Below are positions 45,401 to 55,618 of a DNA stretch of 64,000 nt, piece by piece. Position numbers and translations under genes: made by a program. Origin of the DNA: Dromaius novaehollandiae (Eukaryota; Chordata; Aves; Casuariiformes; Dromaiidae). The notes beneath the pieces were generated by a model. That model saw only the letters and a program-made list of their open reading frames with translations. It made no database searches and was not told where the DNA came from. The number at the start of each line of letters is the position of its first letter. Position 1 is the first letter of the stretch. The stretch spans positions 2,294,001 to 2,358,000 of the forward strand of contig NW_026991398.1 of the NCBI RefSeq assembly GCF_036370855.1, in the 5' to 3' direction.

Positions 45401-46079
45401 GTTGGGGAGCTGGGAGGAAGGTTGTCCATGCAGGTCTCTTATCAAAACTGCTGCTTTTCCTCCATGTCCAGACCTCATTAGGAGACACTCTGGATCCATA
45501 TCAATTGGAGAGGGTGGACGTCACTTATTCTGCAACATGAAGAATAAAGAAAGCTTAAAAAGCAGACATCTTTGTTTTACAGGTGCTCACTGAAACCTTG
45601 CTCTTGTAAATACACTCCTTTAAGGAAAGGGCATCTTCTCAGAGGCCTTGCTGGCAGAGACGCCAGCCATAGACAAGAGGACAACGACCTCAGTTCTGTT
45701 GGGAGCTTTGAGCCCTGGCAGTGCCCTGGGCTGTCTCCACCACAGCCTGTCCTACGCTGTCCCATGCCTGTGCCTGTTTCCCTGGAGATGGTAGATACCC
45801 AACCTGCTTCCCCACCTTCCTTTCACCCGAGGATATCTCCACCTCTACTGATGTCTCTCTGTTCTCACTTGCTTTTCCTTGAAACACAAAGCCAGGGGCT
45901 GATCACAGGCTCCCCCTGGGTGACCTCTGGCACCACAGCACTGCCCTTCAAGTGACATTTCCTAATGTCACAGCTGAACCCCACAAGCTGCAGTTTGTTG
46001 CTGTTTCCCCTTCTCATGCTGTTTCCCACTACCAAGAAAAGCTCCATCATCTCCGAAACAATTCTTCAAACAGTGAAAA
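42441..46079. other. no gene recognised, distal spacer of unit A
   Basis: Short open frames only. A minus frame at 42,562-42,744 (60 codons, with YEQEWKDFQMAVVQNKG) reads like protein but I do not recognise it. Near 43,185-43,262 lie one or two minisatellite-like units in inverted orientation. An AT-rich simple stretch lies at 43,440-43,475. The dispersed repeat at about 45,220-45,560 is listed separately. Confidence 0.35.
45220..45560 (-). repeat. dispersed repeat, inverted relative of 34,985-35,310
   Basis: The minus strand matches the + strand at about 34,985-35,310 and at 56,345-56,665. Shared landmarks are AATAAGTGAC, GATCCAGAGTGTCT, GGGACTTGCATCACTC and a segment ending GAGCTGCAnATAGACACAG-like. 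The match spans about 300 bases. The repeat family is unknown. Confidence 0.6.
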
Positions 46080-46860
46080 TCAGTGACTCTACTGCCCTCA
46101 GCCTCCCCTTCCCCAGGCTAAAGAAGCCCAGGTCCTTCAGCCTCTCCATAAAGGCCTTGTCCTTTAGACCCCTAACCTCACCTTTGCAGACCTCCTCTGG
46201 ACCCTCTCCAGTTCCTCCCCATTCCTCCAGCACTGGACATGCCACACTGGGACACCCTATTCTAGATGTGGCCACACCAGTGCTGAGATGAGGGGGATAA
46301 TAATTCACCTTGTCTGGGTGGCCGCTCACTTCCTAGTGCAGCCCCGTGTGCAGCTGGCCTGATTTATGGTGAGCACGCAGCACTGGCTCATGTGGCATCC
46401 CTTGCACCGTCCAGGTCCCTCTCCTCAGGGTCACTCCTCTACTGGTCAAGTCCCAGCCTAATCTGATGCACAGACTGTTCTGCCCCCCGATACAGCACCT
46501 GCCATTTCTCCTTGTACAATGCCATGAGGTTTCTGTCAGCCAAATCCCCAAGTCTTTCAAGGCCCCTCGGCTTTGTACCACTGTTCTCCACCCTTTGAGC
46601 CAGGTGGCCTCCAGCTCATTTCCCACACCCTCCATTGCTTACTCCTCCATCCCACCTCTCCCCAGTTTGGCTACAAAGAAGTTATGGAAGACCATGTCAA
46701 AGGCCTTCCTAAATTCAAAGTATACAGCAGGCACTGCCCTCCCCTTGTCCACGCAGCCAGTCATCCCATCACAGAAGGCAGCCAGATTGGTCAGGCACAA
46801 TTTGCCCTCAGTCACTTCGTGCTGGCTGTTCCCAACCCCTTCATGTGACTGGAATGAGCT
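46080..46860 (-). mobile_element. CR1 LINE fragment
   Basis: The minus strand shows CR1 reverse-transcriptase sequence: NSQHEVTEGKLCLTNLAAF, then GCVDKGRAVPAVYFEFRKAF (motif A region, where YLDFSKAFD is usual) near 46,700. The catalytic block after this is missing or unrecognisable. Later DNA at 46,080-46,260 matches the CR1 3' part (MERLKDLGFFSLGKGRLRA). A frame of 243 codons crossing its upper end (46,639-47,370) joins CR1 to unrelated DNA and is not a gene. Confidence 0.75.
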
Positions 46861-47849
46861 CCAGGAAGATTTGCTTCTCAGGGACTGAGGTGACACTGAC
46901 CAGCCCATCACTCCCCAGATCCTCTTTCCTGTCCTTCTTGAAGATGGATGTAATGTTTGGCAGGCAGGAGGGGAGGGCCAGGGGCCAGGCAGCGGCTGTG
47001 GGGCTGTGCCAGCTCCTGCTGCATCACTGGTCCCGGCAGTGTGGAGAAGAGGGACAGAGAACGAGGCAGCACGGGGGTGGTGGCAGGTTGGCAGGGGCAG
47101 GTCGGCAGGGGCCGGTGGGGGCTGCAGCGAGGGGTTGTGCCCGTGCCACCCTCCCAGCAGGACGGGGACACACAAGGAGCGTGCTCTGCCTGTTGTGGTG
47201 CTCAGGGCAGCTCCCCAAGGAGCACAGCTTTGCCTGAGGGATGTCATTGTCCTCCAGCACAGCTGGAGCAAGAACAAGCACTCGTGGGCCAGGCCTGGGA
47301 GAGCTCCTCTGGGAGTTTCACTTTCGCAGTGGAGCAGTGAGGAGTGTTGTGGCTTCCATCTGCACCCCATTCCTGCACCTGCACAGCCCCGCTCCCCTCA
47401 CCATGCCCCAGTGACCCCACTGTGCAGGCCCGGTACAGGGCAGGGTGCATTCAAGGACAGGGAAATGTCACCCTGGCACAGTCCCTGTGACAGCCTGCGG
47501 TGCCCCGTCCCCCACAGCCCTCCTGCTTTGGCAGCCTCCACAGTTTCTGCACCTTGCCCAGCCCTGGCCATGTCCCACGTAGGGGTTAGCACACAGCCGT
47601 CCCCAGGGCCTGCTGGGGTCTGGGCCAGGAGAGAGGCTGCCTAGGCCTGGCTCTTCCCCTCGATACCGGCACTGAGCCCAGCAGGAACGAGCTGGCCGCA
47701 CAGCAAGACTTGCCCATAAACCTGGGCTGTGCAGCCAGGGCTGCAAATGGCCTCCACTCTCCTGCACCCGGCATGTCTTGATTCCCCTGCATGAGACCTG
47801 GCTCTGCCCCACAAACCCACCGGTGTGTGTCCTCACCCCAGGGAGGGCA
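46861..47849. other. no gene recognised, GC-rich
   Basis: Overlapping open frames up to 212 codons on both strands (for example 47,006-47,644 plus), with no domain. Composition alone explains them. Confidence 0.35.
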
Positions 47850-48690
47850 TCAGTGCTGGCCTGCCTGGCCACTCCTGGAGCCTCCCCTGTGCTCCCCGCA
47901 GGGCCCCGAGCTGGCGGTGCTGCTCTGCAGAGCGAGCGGGTTGTGGTGCCCCAGGGCCACGGGGTGACTGTGTACTGGCCGTGGTGGTTGGGGTGAGAAG
48001 CAGACCCAGCTGGACGGGCATCATTGCACCTGACAACCCCCTACCAAGGGGTCTGTGACTGTGGATGATGCTCTGAGCAATCACAGGACATTTCAAATGG
48101 CTCAGGCTATGTCCAGGTATGTCCCAAGATCCAGCCCAGGGTTTTCCATTGAAGGTGACATGAAGCACTCTCCAGGCTTCCTTCCCTCTGCCTGCAGGGT
48201 CCCCACTGTGGGCATCTGTCACCAGACCTGTCACAGGGCAGACAGTCCCAGGCAGACACCGCTTGACCATTCAGCACCTCCAGGAGCACTGGGCACCCAC
48301 AAGTGAGAGCTGAATGCAGCCCTCATTCCCTAACACAGCACCCATGAGCTCATCACCTTGAGCCCATGGAGAGCCCTGGAAAATCAACAGGCACTTTCAT
48401 GGTGAAAACCCCTGAGCTCATTATTGGCTCCCGCTTTGGAAGAAGAAACCAGCTTTCAAGCAGAGCACTGAGGAAATCCCCTTTTATTAGAGACCGGCCA
48501 GCTCTGACACAGTGACAGACGCATTTACAGAAGGCCTCTGGTCAGACAGACTGGGTTTGTGCCTCTGGAGAAGTGGAATAAATTCAAATATCTCTGTATT
48601 GTGCCTCTGATTATTATCACAGATACAATGCCCAAAGCACAAGAGTTGTCTGAGATAAATTCAAGTCACTTACAAGGAGGGATGCGCAGA
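47850..48690 (-). repeat. OR14 downstream flank, module copy 3
   Basis: No gene is seen. In gene orientation it matches 4,040-4,720 beside gene 1, including CATTTGAAATGnCCTGTGATTGC and a GGGGAGCACAGGGGAGG stretch, and more weakly the 3' side of gene 2. Confidence 0.65.
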
Positions 48691-49626
48691 TTATTGCTGC
48701 TGACCTAATGCCACTTGAACCAGTTTCCTCAGTGCCTCCTTGAGCTCCTTGTTCCTCATGCTGTAGATGAGGGGGTTCACTGCTGGAGGCACCACCGAGT
48801 ACAGAACAGCCAGCACCAGATCCACAGCTGGGGAGGAGAGGGAGGGGGGCTTCAGGTAGGCAAAGATGCCAGTGCTGACAAACAGGGAGACCACGGCCAG
48901 GTGCGGGAGGCACGTGGAAAAGGCTTTGTGCCGGCCCTGCTCAGAGGGGATCCTCAGCACAGCAGTGAAGATCTGCACGTAGGACAGCACAATGAAAACA
49001 AAACACACAATGACTAAACAGGCAATAACCACAGTAAGCCCAACTTCCCTGAGGTAGGCATCTGAGCAGGAGAGCTTGAGGATCTGGGGGATTTCACAGA
49101 AGAACTGGTCCAGGACATTGCCTTGGCAGAGTGGTATTGAAAATGTGTTAGCAGTGTGCAGGAGAGCGTTGACAAAACCACTGGCCCAGGCAGCTGCTGC
49201 CATTTTGACACAAGCTCTGCTGCCCATGATGATCCCGTAGTGCAGGGGTCTGCAGATGGCAATGTAGCGGTCATAGGCCATGACTGTGAGGAGATAAAAC
49301 TCAGCTGAAATTGAAAAGAGAAACAAAAAGACTTGGGCAGCACATCCTGAGTAGGAAATGGCCCTGGTGTCCCACAGGGAATTGGCCATGGATTTAGGGA
49401 CAGTGGTGGAGATGGAGCCAAGATCAAGCAGGGAGAGGTTGAGGAGGAAGAAGTACATGGGGGTGTGGAGGTGGTGGTCACAGGCTATGGCTGTGATGAT
49501 GAGGCCGTTGCCCAGGAGGGCAGCCAGGTAGATGCCCAGGAAGAGTGAGAAGTGCAAGAGCTGCAGCTCCCGTGTGTCTGCAAATGCCAAGAGGAGGAAC
49601 TCGTGGAGGGAGCTGCTGTTGGACAT
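48691..49626 (-). CDS. olfactory receptor, OR14-like, intact (gene 3)
   Basis: An intact 311-residue class II olfactory receptor of the OR14 type. The ATG at 49,624-49,626 gives MSNSSSLHEF with an NSS glycosylation site. The frame stays open 28 codons further upstream, but that part lies before the splice acceptor and is not conserved, so it was excluded. Landmarks: TPMYFFLLNLSLLDL, MAYDRYIAICRPLHYG with DRY intact, FFCEIPQILKLSCSDAY, RHKAFSTCLPHLAVVS and NPLIYSMRNKELKEALRK, ending LGQQQ like gene 1. It has the same length class as gene 1 and is closer to it at the C-terminus than to gene 2. If the 21-kb duplication is as inferred, a near-identical copy should exist beyond the window. Confidence 0.96.
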   Translation of the reverse strand: MSNSSSLHEFLLLAFADTRELQLLHFSLFLGIYLAALLGNGLIITAIACDHHLHTPMYFFLLNLSLLDLGSISTTVPKSMANSLWDTRAISYSGCAAQVFLFLFSISAEFYLLTVMAYDRYIAICRPLHYGIIMGSRACVKMAAAAWASGFVNALLHTANTFSIPLCQGNVLDQFFCEIPQILKLSCSDAYLREVGLTVVIACLVIVCFVFIVLSYVQIFTAVLRIPSEQGRHKAFSTCLPHLAVVSLFVSTGIFAYLKPPSLSSPAVDLVLAVLYSVVPPAVNPLIYSMRNKELKEALRKLVQVALGQQQ

Positions 49627-49635
49627 TTGCTGCCT

Positions 49636-49637
49636 CT
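49636..49637 (-). other. predicted splice acceptor before OR14 gene 3
   Basis: On the minus strand CCTCTGCCCAG ends ten bases before the ATG, after a pyrimidine-rich run. The position is shorter than in genes 1 and 2 (about 25 bases). Confidence 0.45.
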
Positions 49638-52290
49638 GGGCAGAGGGGATTGTGGAGGGAGGAAAAGATATTGACATGTTAGGAGTGACTTGGAACAAAA
49701 CCCACAGCATTTCTCAGAGCAACTCCCCACATGTCCTTTCTCCTTACCAGGAGGACCTTCCTTCACCTCCTCTACTTGTGCTCTGGTCTGTGCGTTCTGA
49801 GTCTACCATGAGGAGCAAGGTCCTCTGTCCATGGGCTCCAGAGGAGTCAGCCCTGCTTGTTACACACACACTCAGAATCAAAACAAGACGGTCAGTCATT
49901 GTGCAGTGACAAAGTGTCCTGGCAGTGCTGTCAGCTGGAGTAGGTGAGACTCCTGAAACCCTGTTTGGCTCAGCTCTACTCCAGTTGGCTGGGGACCCAC
50001 GTGACCACCCAGCACATGCATAATTCATTGCTATTGATACACCTTAACCCCATACTATGTGACAATTACTGCAGGATCACTTTGTATTTGACTGTTTACA
50101 AATGTCTTAGCTATGCACACTCTGATCACTTCTGCAGCAAGGACACTTTGGGACACTCCACCCAGGATGGTTATCAACACATTTCAGCATACAAAATGGA
50201 CTAGACACAGCAGGATTTGCCACGGGGGAATTTCTAGAACCTTCAGAAATTCCCACCTGCAGGGCTGCCATGACTCTTGGTCAAATACTTAATTGCCTAG
50301 GTCCAGTCAATCACCTAGTTTCAAGGTGGTCCATTGTCTCATGACAACCTGTTCTCTCATCTGTGCAGATGACTGGCCAGGAAATTCTCAGGCCAGGCAA
50401 GGAGCTAATGACCAAAGTGCTCAGGGTGTGCACACAAGTGTAGCCCTGGTACCCAGCCAAACCACAAGCATGACTCCAGAACAAAACTGACTTTTCATAT
50501 CTGAAACTCATCTGTAACTTCAGTTGCTTAGCTCTCGCCATGTGCTCTGTCACACTGGGTACATGGAGAGAGTAAGCAGCAACATGTGTTTGGGGGAAGC
50601 TGTTTCTGGGGTGGATGCCCTGAGCTGAGTGAGGGGGATTTCATGCAGTGATCCCATGGGAATACTCTCCAAGTCCTGCAGGGACAAATGACATGAGTGT
50701 CCAGCCCATCAGCCTCTGCAAGAGAAGAACCCTGGGAGGAATTCATCTCCTCCTCTTTCACCCTTCTGAACAGTTGTCTGTATCCAAATCATTCACCACC
50801 AGCTCCCACTCGGTGCAAGGGAGGAAAACAGGCCCATGAAGGCAGGGCTTACAGGACCCATTGCAGAGGTTCCCGTTCCACTAAGACAGATCCTCTCCTC
50901 ACATCAGTTTACCACCTGCACCACACCTGCAGCCACAATAGGGGTTGCAGAGCATGGGGTACAGGCAAGCTGTGTGTCCACATCCTCTCTCCGATTAAGC
51001 CTACTCATAACTGGGAAGGGGTCTGCAACATCCTCACAACCCATTCTGCAGAAGAAGGGCTGTAGCAGAGGGCCTTACTCACCACACATGGGGCACATCT
51101 ATTGAAGGGATAGAAATCCTTGGCTTTTTGCATTAATAGAGAATCCTGAGGGGCAAAAGTGTTTGGGTTAGTGCATTGCCCAAAAGGGGATGTCTCCTTA
51201 GGGAGACTTGGTGCATTCCCCAGCCCTGCAGACTGCATGGTCCAAAGACCCACAGACTAGCAGGGGTCTTGGACCCCTCACTCCCATGCAAACACCTCCA
51301 GATGGGCACACAGGAAAGCCTGCATCTTACTCAGCTGTGTACATCCCCCTGCAGAGGAGGTTTTGCTCTCAGTCCCTCTGTCAGACAGTGGTAAAATGGG
51401 CACGTACAGGAGAGATGCACATCTGCTCTCCTGGAGGCTGGACTGCAAAGGAGGTGTCTCCTGCCCTGGATCTCTTGCCTTGAGGGCAGAGGCTCTGCTA
51501 GGTGGCAGAGGAGACACAGGGGCTGGCTCAGGGGAAGGCATCTGCATTGCAGAAGCTGTCAGGGAATTGCCCACATCCACCCTCCCACAGCCTTTCCTGT
51601 GAGAAATTCCCTCTCTTTCATGCATCATCCTACTGCTGCCTGGCACTGTCCCAGGGGCAGAAACCTTCAGATTTGCAGGTGCTAAGGAGCAGCTAAGCCC
51701 AACCCTGAGGAGGCTAATAAAGATTATGGTGGTGCTGCTCATAGGCAGAGGGGTGGCTGAAGGCATTTGCTGAGGTTCCTTGCAGACCTTTTGATCTCTC
51801 CGTTTAACAGTTTTGGAGTCGCAGTTTCTTGTCCAGACTGAACAATTCTGTTTCCGTTCCAGCCATGTCAAAAGATGGGGAGATTAAGCACAGACTCAGG
51901 AAGAAAAGCTCTGCCCTTTGCAGCTTTGACCAGCATATACTTTCCTCTGGAAAAGTCCTCTTCAGAAAATGTGCTGGGGGTGAGCTGGAGCTGAGAGCAG
52001 CCCTGAACCATGCAGCACCCTCTCAGCAGGAGAAGGAACCTGCCCTGATGGGGGTCACTCCTTCCACCCACAGCTTCTCCCTGCAGCACCACAGGGTGCT
52101 GGCACAGGCTGAGTGCTGACCCTCGCAGGCAGTACAGTCACTGCCCTGGGCACACAGCACCCTGGGGCACAGGGACACTGCTCTGAAATGCAGCATTGGG
52201 CAGACCTGGGTGCACTCCCTGGCTTCACAGTTCTGCACCATCCCCTCAAGAATGTAGCTGTGATGCCCTGTCAATCTGACGGTGTGGCTG
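49638..52290 (-). repeat. OR14 upstream flank, module copy 3
   Basis: No gene is seen. In gene orientation it is collinear with 1-2,709 of module 1. Positions 51,600-51,890 match module 1 at about 900-1,130 in the expected orientation, unlike module 2 where this block is flipped. Open frames on both strands carry no domain. Confidence 0.65.
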
Positions 52291-54204
52291 GGAATCTCTG
52301 CTCTAAAGCACCACCTGCTCCAAACAGGAGAAGCTGGGAGAGCCACCCTGACAGACCCTATCAGCTGTGGAAGGTGCCAGCTGCAGAAGAACCCTCCGGG
52401 AACCACAGCAGCATTGCCCTGCAGCCAGAGACTTACTGTGTCGAGGGTGGTGAAGATTCCTCCTCACAGTGAGCTCTTAGCCGTCCTCCTGTTGCTGACT
52501 GTCTTTAGCTTCTGAGCCGCTCCTCTCATCCTGGTGCCTGCAGGCAGCACCCTCAGTCTTGCTGCTCCTTTAAGAGGAGCTGCACCAGGACAGAGCTGTC
52601 TCTCTGCAGTGCCTGCCAGGTTGCCATGGGCTCCTGCAGTCCCAGGAGCCAGGCCCAGCAAAGACGTGACTTTCTCTGTGCCCTGTGCACCTTCAGGAAG
52701 TTCCCGGGGCTCCAGGGCTGACATCTCCTGAAAGAGCGTGTGGTCACCCCTGGAAAATGCCCATTGAAGCAGACTAAAATAATCACCGATGGTCCCTCCC
52801 TAAACAGGGGAGAGAGACTGAGTTCAGCATTTCAGTTTGTGTCCTCAGAAGATGGTTATCTGGGAGAGGTGGAAATGTCCCACTCTGCAAGGGCCTGCTC
52901 CCATCCCATAAGAAGACAGGACACCTAGGCAGGGACAAGAAGGGAGTTCATTTATTCATGCCTTAGCAATTGGTTTAGAGGTGTCAAGCTAGGCATTCAA
53001 TACTGATTTGGAAGCTCCTGGGATGTAGTAGGATTCAGTTCCCTCTTGTGCACTCCACAGACTCACAGGAGGTGGGATTCCCCTTGCCCAGGTTTTGGGG
53101 TGCAGAGTGTGACTGTCTGCTTCTTGTCTAAGCTCCCATTGTAATCAATGGAGATGGAGGGTGGGAGTCAGTTGTTCATATGCAAACAGCTTCTGACATT
53201 GGAAGTGTCAGAGGTGGTCCAAGACATGTCTCCTTGCTCTGATGTAACAGCTCTGCAACCCACATCTTTCTGGGGCATCATCTGCCAGGTGGAGAATCTC
53301 CTTGGCCATTTGAAATGACACCAGCTACCTACTACTGCAAGAGCTCCGCTCACCCTGAAGCTGAGACCTGTGCAGATCCTGATGTTGCAAACAGCTGATG
53401 TAATTCAGTGCAGACACTTGGTTTAATGCAATGACAATAGGCCTGCAGGGCCATGTCACCTGCACGGGGTGCCCAGCACAACCACCATGTTTCTAGCAGA
53501 TACAGCTCAGGACCTACAGGAAAATCATGCCACTCTGGAGTGGTTGCTGGACAAACACCCCAGGGCATCTCGACTCTCCTACCTCTTCCCAAGCAAAGGA
53601 TTCCCACCACTGCCTTTAGGCAAAGTCTATCGCATCTACATCCAAGCATGCGGCAAAGATGGAAGGCACATTGCACCAAGGTCTCCACACATACTCCTAC
53701 ACTCTCAAATCCATCTAGTTCTCCTCTCCCTAAAGCTTTTCTCACCCCCCAGTTATGTGAACCGGGACCATACTAATGACGCAGCTACAGCGTGGCTAGA
53801 TTGCAGGCTGTTCAGGCCCAAGGACCTTCTCAGTGGCACCTTGTCCTTCCTGGACATCCAGTCACCTCCGTCACAGGCCCCAAGGTGCTGCAAAGTCATC
53901 TTGGGTACAAAACACTTTTGCTGCCACAGCTGCACAGTCCAGCTCGGTTTCTCCCTGGCCTTGGGTACTGCGGGGTTTGCTCTCTTAGTGGGTGCCTCAT
54001 ATCATCATTGTATCACCATCTCCTATCTACACCAGCAGGTCTCTGCTCTGAAGTGGGGCCTTTGCATACCTGGTGTCCTTGGCTCTGGGGAACAGGTGTT
54101 ACCGTGGCAAGTCTATACTCAGCCCTGGTGCCACAGCTGAGGTCCTGTAGCCCAAATATACACAAATGCACAAAGCCTGGGCGACAAAACAAGAGGAAGG
54201 GGAG
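52291..54204. other. no gene recognised, spacer of copy B
   Basis: Counterpart of 31,021-32,879. A + frame of 223 codons at 53,469-54,140 has no domain and is broken in copy A, which argues against a gene. Confidence 0.4.
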
Positions 54205-55618
54205 ATGCACAAGCTGTTGCAGAACTACAAAAGCATCATTAGGCAACCTGAGGAAGTCTGTGGATCACAGACCCCGGTTCCTATGGGGAGACTTTAATCT
54301 CCCTGGCATTCATTGGGAGGGCAATGCAGCAGGGTGCAAACAGTCCAGGAGGATTCTGGAGGGTGTGGAGGACAACTTCTGAGCGCAGCTAAGCCAGTCA
54401 GGTCAACAAGGGTGACACCTTCCTGGACCTGGAACCTGAAAGCAAAGAAGAACTGACCAGGGATGGGATAATCAGTGTCAGCCTTGCCTGCAGTGGCCAC
54501 GAGGTAGTGGAGTGTCTGCTCCTGAGGGGAGTGAGGAAGAAGAGTATCAGAGTCCAGACTTTGGATGTCAGAGGAACAGACTTGGGCCTACTGGGAGGAG
54601 GAATGCTGGAGGAATGCCATGGGATGCAGCTCTGAAGGGCAAAGGAGCTCAGGAAAGCTGGCAGGTCTTTAAAGACAGCATGCTCCAAGCTCGAGAATGG
54701 CCCATACTGATACCCAGGAGAACAGGTAGACATCTCAGGAGACAGGGTGGCTAAACAGGGAACTCCTCACTGAGCTCCAGTACAAAAAAGCAGCACAGAG
54801 GAATGGGCAGCAGGGAGAGGCTGCAAAGGGGGAATTCAGAAATATCGTCCAGGGAAGTGCAGAAGTGGTTAGGAAAGCCATAGCTCCTCTGGATTGATGC
54901 TTTCAAGGGATGTCAAAGGCACAAAGATGATCTGCTATTCCTTCAGAAACAGTAAAAGCATAAACAAGGAAAATGTGAGGCCACGGCTGAATGGGGCAGG
55001 GAATCTGGTATCAGCAGATGCAGATGGGTTTGGGGAACTCAATGCCTTTGCTTCAGTCTCCACCAACAAGGTCTCCCAGGCCACTGTGCTTAGAGTCAGG
55101 ACTTCCAAGGAGAAAAACAACCAGCAGTGCCTGAGGGTTGAGTCAGGTATTATTTGGAAGAACACAGGTCTACAGGATTGGATGGGCTGCAGCTAAGGGT
55201 GCTGAGAGAGCTGGCTGCCATCTAGTAAGGCCTCTCTATCATCTTGGAAAGCTGTGGGGACTCAGGGAGGTCCCAAAGACCAGGGAAAGGCAAATGTTGC
55301 ATTCATCTTCAAAAAAGGCCGCAAGGACAACCTGGGGAACTACAGGCCGTTCAGCCTCACTTTGATCAGGAGAGTGTCATGGACCAAGTCTTCTCTGATC
55401 TCCTTTCTAGGTAAACAGAAGAAGGTGACTGGGAACAGTCAGCATAGATTTGCTGAGGGGAAATGATGTGAGCCTCACCAACCTCATGCCCTTCTGTGCT
55501 AAAAGAACTGTATTTGTGGATGAACAGAGAACAGTGAATGTCAGTTAACTCAAGTTTAGGAAGGCTCTTGACACTTTCTCCCACAGTATACTTGCATACC
55601 AGTTAGTATGCAAGTTAG
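54205..55618 (+). mobile_element. CR1 LINE fragment, copy B
   Basis: Duplicate of 32,880-34,255: the endonuclease GDFNLPGIHWEGN stretch near 54,285, the SGH variant of the SDH motif near 54,492, LSRDVKGTK near 54,900, IFKKGRKDNLGNYRP near 55,300 and the KALDTFSH block near 55,560. The same end points and most of the same damage as copy A show that it decayed before the duplication. Confidence 0.85.

Noticed and set aside
46639-47370. 243-codon minus frame
   Set aside because: Its end is CR1 reverse transcriptase and its start is unrelated GC-rich DNA, so it is a chance joining across an element edge.
49627-49710. 28-codon N-terminal extension of OR14 gene 3
   Set aside because: Crosses the predicted splice acceptor and is not shared with genes 1 and 2.
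53469-54140. 223-codon + frame in copy B spacer
   Set aside because: Copy A does not keep the frame and no domain is recognised.
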